Positions 4,353 through 6,114 of a stretch of DNA of 6,114 bases are shown in pieces. The position numbers and the translations under genes were made by a program. Numbering within the stretch: position 1 is the first letter of the stretch; each line of letters opens with the position of its first letter. The stretch comes from DATBAK01 sp036787815 (GTDB lineage Bacteria; Actinomycetota; Acidimicrobiia; IMCC26256; PALSA-610), in assembly GCA_036787815.1 (NCBI GenBank), contig DAIQOP010000245.1, forward strand, positions 1 through 6,114, read 5' to 3'. The notes beneath the pieces were generated by a model. That model worked only from the letters and a program-made list of their open reading frames with translations. It ran no database searches and was not told the DNA's origin.

Positions 4353-6114
4353 GTGAGCGCGCAGTCCCCGGGGGGCGGCCCCAGCCTGCTCCGCCGGGGT
4401 TCCCGTGTGCTCTGGCGCTTCATCTCGCTCCACCCGTTGCCGTTCTCGGCCGCGGTGAGCGGGTCCGTCGTCTACGCGGTGATGTCGGTGGCCGGCGCGA
4501 CCGTGCTCGGGCGCGTCACCGACCGGGTGATCACGCCGTCGTTCGATCCGAGCCGCCACGTGCACGCGTCGACGGTCTGGTTCTACGCGTGCGCCGTCGT
4601 GCTCGTGGCGCTCGTGCGTGGGTGCGGGGTCGTCTCCCGCAGATACTTCGCGGCGATGACCGCGCGGCGGTCGCAGGTGACGCTGCGCGGGCAGGTCACC
4701 GACAAGTACATCGAGGTGCCGCTCGAGTTCCACCGTTTGCATCCCACGGGGGAGCTCATGGCGCACGCCGACATCGACGTCGAGGCGTCGACCGAGGTCG
4801 TGCACCCGTTGCCGTTCTCGATCGGGTTGCTCGTGCTCATCGTGTTCTCGGTGGTCGAGCTGCTGTTCATCGACCCGGTCCTCACGATCGTGGGGCTTCT
4901 CCTGTTCCCCTCGATGTTCCTGCTGAACCGGTCGTACACGCGGCGCGTCGAGGCGCCGGCGGCGATGGTGCAGCAGCGCGTCGGCGAGGTGTCGTCGATC
5001 GCGCACGAGAGCTTCGACGGCGCGCTCGCGGTGAAGACCCTCGGTCTCGAGGCGCTCGAACGGGCCCGGCTGGCGGCGGCGGCCGACCGGCTGCGCACCG
5101 AGCGGATCGCGGTCGGCAAGCTGCGCGCGTTCTTCGAGCCCTCGCTCGACGCGATGCCCAACCTGGGTAGCGTCGCGATCCTCGCCTTCGGCGGATGGCG
5201 CGTGTCGCAGGGAGCCGTGACCCCGGGCCAGCTCGTGACGGTGATGCTGCTCTTCACCCTGCTCGCGTTCCCCATGCGCGTCGTCGGGTTCCTGCTCGAA
5301 GAGCTCCCGCGGTCGGTCGTCTCCATCGCGCGCGTCGATCGGATCCTGGCGGCGCTGCCGGCACCGCGTCCGGCCCGTCCGGTCCCGCTCCCGCCCGGGC
5401 CGCTCTCGCTCGCCGTCGACGGTCTCGACTTCGCGTATCCCGGCAGCGAGCCGGTGCTCTACGACTGCACGTTCGCCGTGGAGCCGGGTGCGATCGTCGC
5501 GCTCGTGGGTGCGACGGGTTCCGGCAAGAGCACGCTGTGCGACCTGCTGGCCGGGCTGGTGGTTCCCGAGCGTGGTGTCGTCGCGATCGGCGGCATCGAC
5601 GCGCGTGGGGTCGCCCCGCCGGAGCTCCGGGCCGCGGTCTGCCTCGTGTTCCAGGAGTCGTTCCTGTTCGCCGACAGCGTGGGCGAGAACATCACCGTCG
5701 GTTTCGACGCCTCTCCCGAGCAGCGTCGGCGCGCCGCCGAGATCGCGCAGGCATCCGAGTTCGTGGGTGGGCTCCCTCACGGATACGACACGGTGGTGGG
5801 CGAGCGCGGCGTCACGCTCTCGGGCGGTCAGCGCCAGCGGGTCGCGCTCGCGCGGGCGCTCGTGCGCAACCCGCGCGTGCTGATCCTCGACGACGCCACC
5901 TCCGCGGTCGACCCGACGGTCGAGGCGCGGATCCTCGGCGCGCTGCGCGAAGAGCTCGAGATGACGACCGTGGTCGTCGCGCACCGGCTGTCGACGATCG
6001 CGCTCGCCGATCGCGTGCTCTTCCTGCGCGACGGGAGCGTCGTCGCGACCGGCACCCACGAGTCACTGCTCGCCATCCCCGAGTACTCCGCCCTCGTGTC
6101 GGCGTACGAGCAGG
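4353..6114 (+). CDS. ABC exporter half-transporter (TMD-NBD), 3' end missing
   Basis: Inner-membrane ABC exporter subunit with a fused membrane domain (about residues 25-320) and ATPase domain (about 350-587); 587 codons are present with no stop, and the protein must be close to its end. Hydrophobic stretches are visible near 32-54, 75-95, 153-190, 268-282 and 294-315, consistent with the six-helix exporter fold. ATPase motifs: aromatic A-loop Tyr362, Walker A GATGSGKST at 386-394, Q-loop Gln434, X-loop GERG at 483-486, signature LSGGQ at 489-493, Walker B ILDD with Asp513, D-loop SAVD, H-loop His544. The usual catalytic glutamate after Walker B is Asp514, as in the degenerate subunit of heterodimeric exporters such as TM287/288 and BmrCD. 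A partner gene immediately downstream, outside the window, is therefore expected. GTG 4353 has a good ribosome site. The substrate (drug, lipid or peptide) cannot be told from sequence. Confidence 0.93.
   Translation, partial: MSAQSPGGGPSLLRRGSRVLWRFISLHPLPFSAAVSGSVVYAVMSVAGATVLGRVTDRVITPSFDPSRHVHASTVWFYACAVVLVALVRGCGVVSRRYFAAMTARRSQVTLRGQVTDKYIEVPLEFHRLHPTGELMAHADIDVEASTEVVHPLPFSIGLLVLIVFSVVELLFIDPVLTIVGLLLFPSMFLLNRSYTRRVEAPAAMVQQRVGEVSSIAHESFDGALAVKTLGLEALERARLAAAADRLRTERIAVGKLRAFFEPSLDAMPNLGSVAILAFGGWRVSQGAVTPGQLVTVMLLFTLLAFPMRVVGFLLEELPRSVVSIARVDRILAALPAPRPARPVPLPPGPLSLAVDGLDFAYPGSEPVLYDCTFAVEPGAIVALVGATGSGKSTLCDLLAGLVVPERGVVAIGGIDARGVAPPELRAAVCLVFQESFLFADSVGENITVGFDASPEQRRRAAEIAQASEFVGGLPHGYDTVVGERGVTLSGGQRQRVALARALVRNPRVLILDDATSAVDPTVEARILGALREELEMTTVVVAHRLSTIALADRVLFLRDGSVVATGTHESLLAIPEYSALVSAYEQ

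Noticed and set aside
4324..4356. 10-codon ORF with TGA overlapping the ABC exporter GTG start, suggesting translational coupling
   Set aside because: Its ATG sits inside the 3' arm of a hairpin, directly abutting GGAG with no spacer, so initiation is unlikely. The overlap is probably chance.
3723..6059. 778-codon open frame on the minus strand opposite the ABC exporter and part of msrA
   Set aside because: Its translation is Arg/Asp/Glu/His-rich with no domain, and it mirrors the codon positions of two clear genes. Long antisense open frames are expected opposite high-GC genes.

Overview
The window reads as a piece of an ordinary chromosome from a high-GC actinobacterium. The protein-coding stretches have strongly G/C-biased third codon positions. 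Two of the proteins resemble, as far as I remember them, mycobacterial proteins: the haloalkane dehalogenase Rv2296/DmbB and the short-chain dehydrogenase Rv0927c. A run of 10 Ns at 1669-1678 shows that this is a draft or metagenome-derived scaffold. I see no insertion sequence, CRISPR array, tRNA or rRNA, and no phage genes.

Layout from left to right. (1) 1-654, plus strand: the 3' part of an M55 D-aminopeptidase (DppA-like) gene whose start lies before the window. (2) 655-1024: a 370-base non-coding stretch that is the least ordinary part of the window. It has a good sigma-70-like promoter with a dyad over its -35 box and a perfect inverted repeat at the expected transcription start. An ATG sits where transcription should begin and opens a 26-codon leaderless ORF. 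A series of long inverted repeats follows, including one segment (850-870) that can pair with either of two separate parts of the small ORF. (3) 1025-1701, plus strand: a phosphonatase-like HAD hydrolase interrupted near its C-terminus by the N gap. The stop can be recovered only if the true gap length is not 10. (4) 1697-1756: about four copies of a 15-bp tandem repeat between two converging genes. (5) 4212 down to 1759, minus strand: three closely spaced genes, msrA, then a short-chain dehydrogenase (SDR), then a haloalkane dehalogenase, with gaps of 50 and 55 bases and probably one operon. (6) 4213-4352: a divergent intergenic region with a palindrome over a -10-like box and a perfect hairpin. 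(7) 4353 to the window end, plus strand: an ABC exporter half-transporter, the longest gene here, running off the right edge. Its Walker B glutamate is replaced by aspartate, which suggests the degenerate half of a heterodimer.

How the genes may work together: the minus-strand operon pairs repair of oxidised methionine (MsrA) with an oxidoreductase and a dehalogenase. The dehalogenase would release an alcohol from a haloalkane and the SDR could in principle oxidise such an alcohol, but this link is inference from position only. The plus-strand genes on either side appear functionally independent of it. The most promising candidate for something undescribed is the structured, possibly leader-peptide-controlled 5' region of the phosphonatase-like gene.
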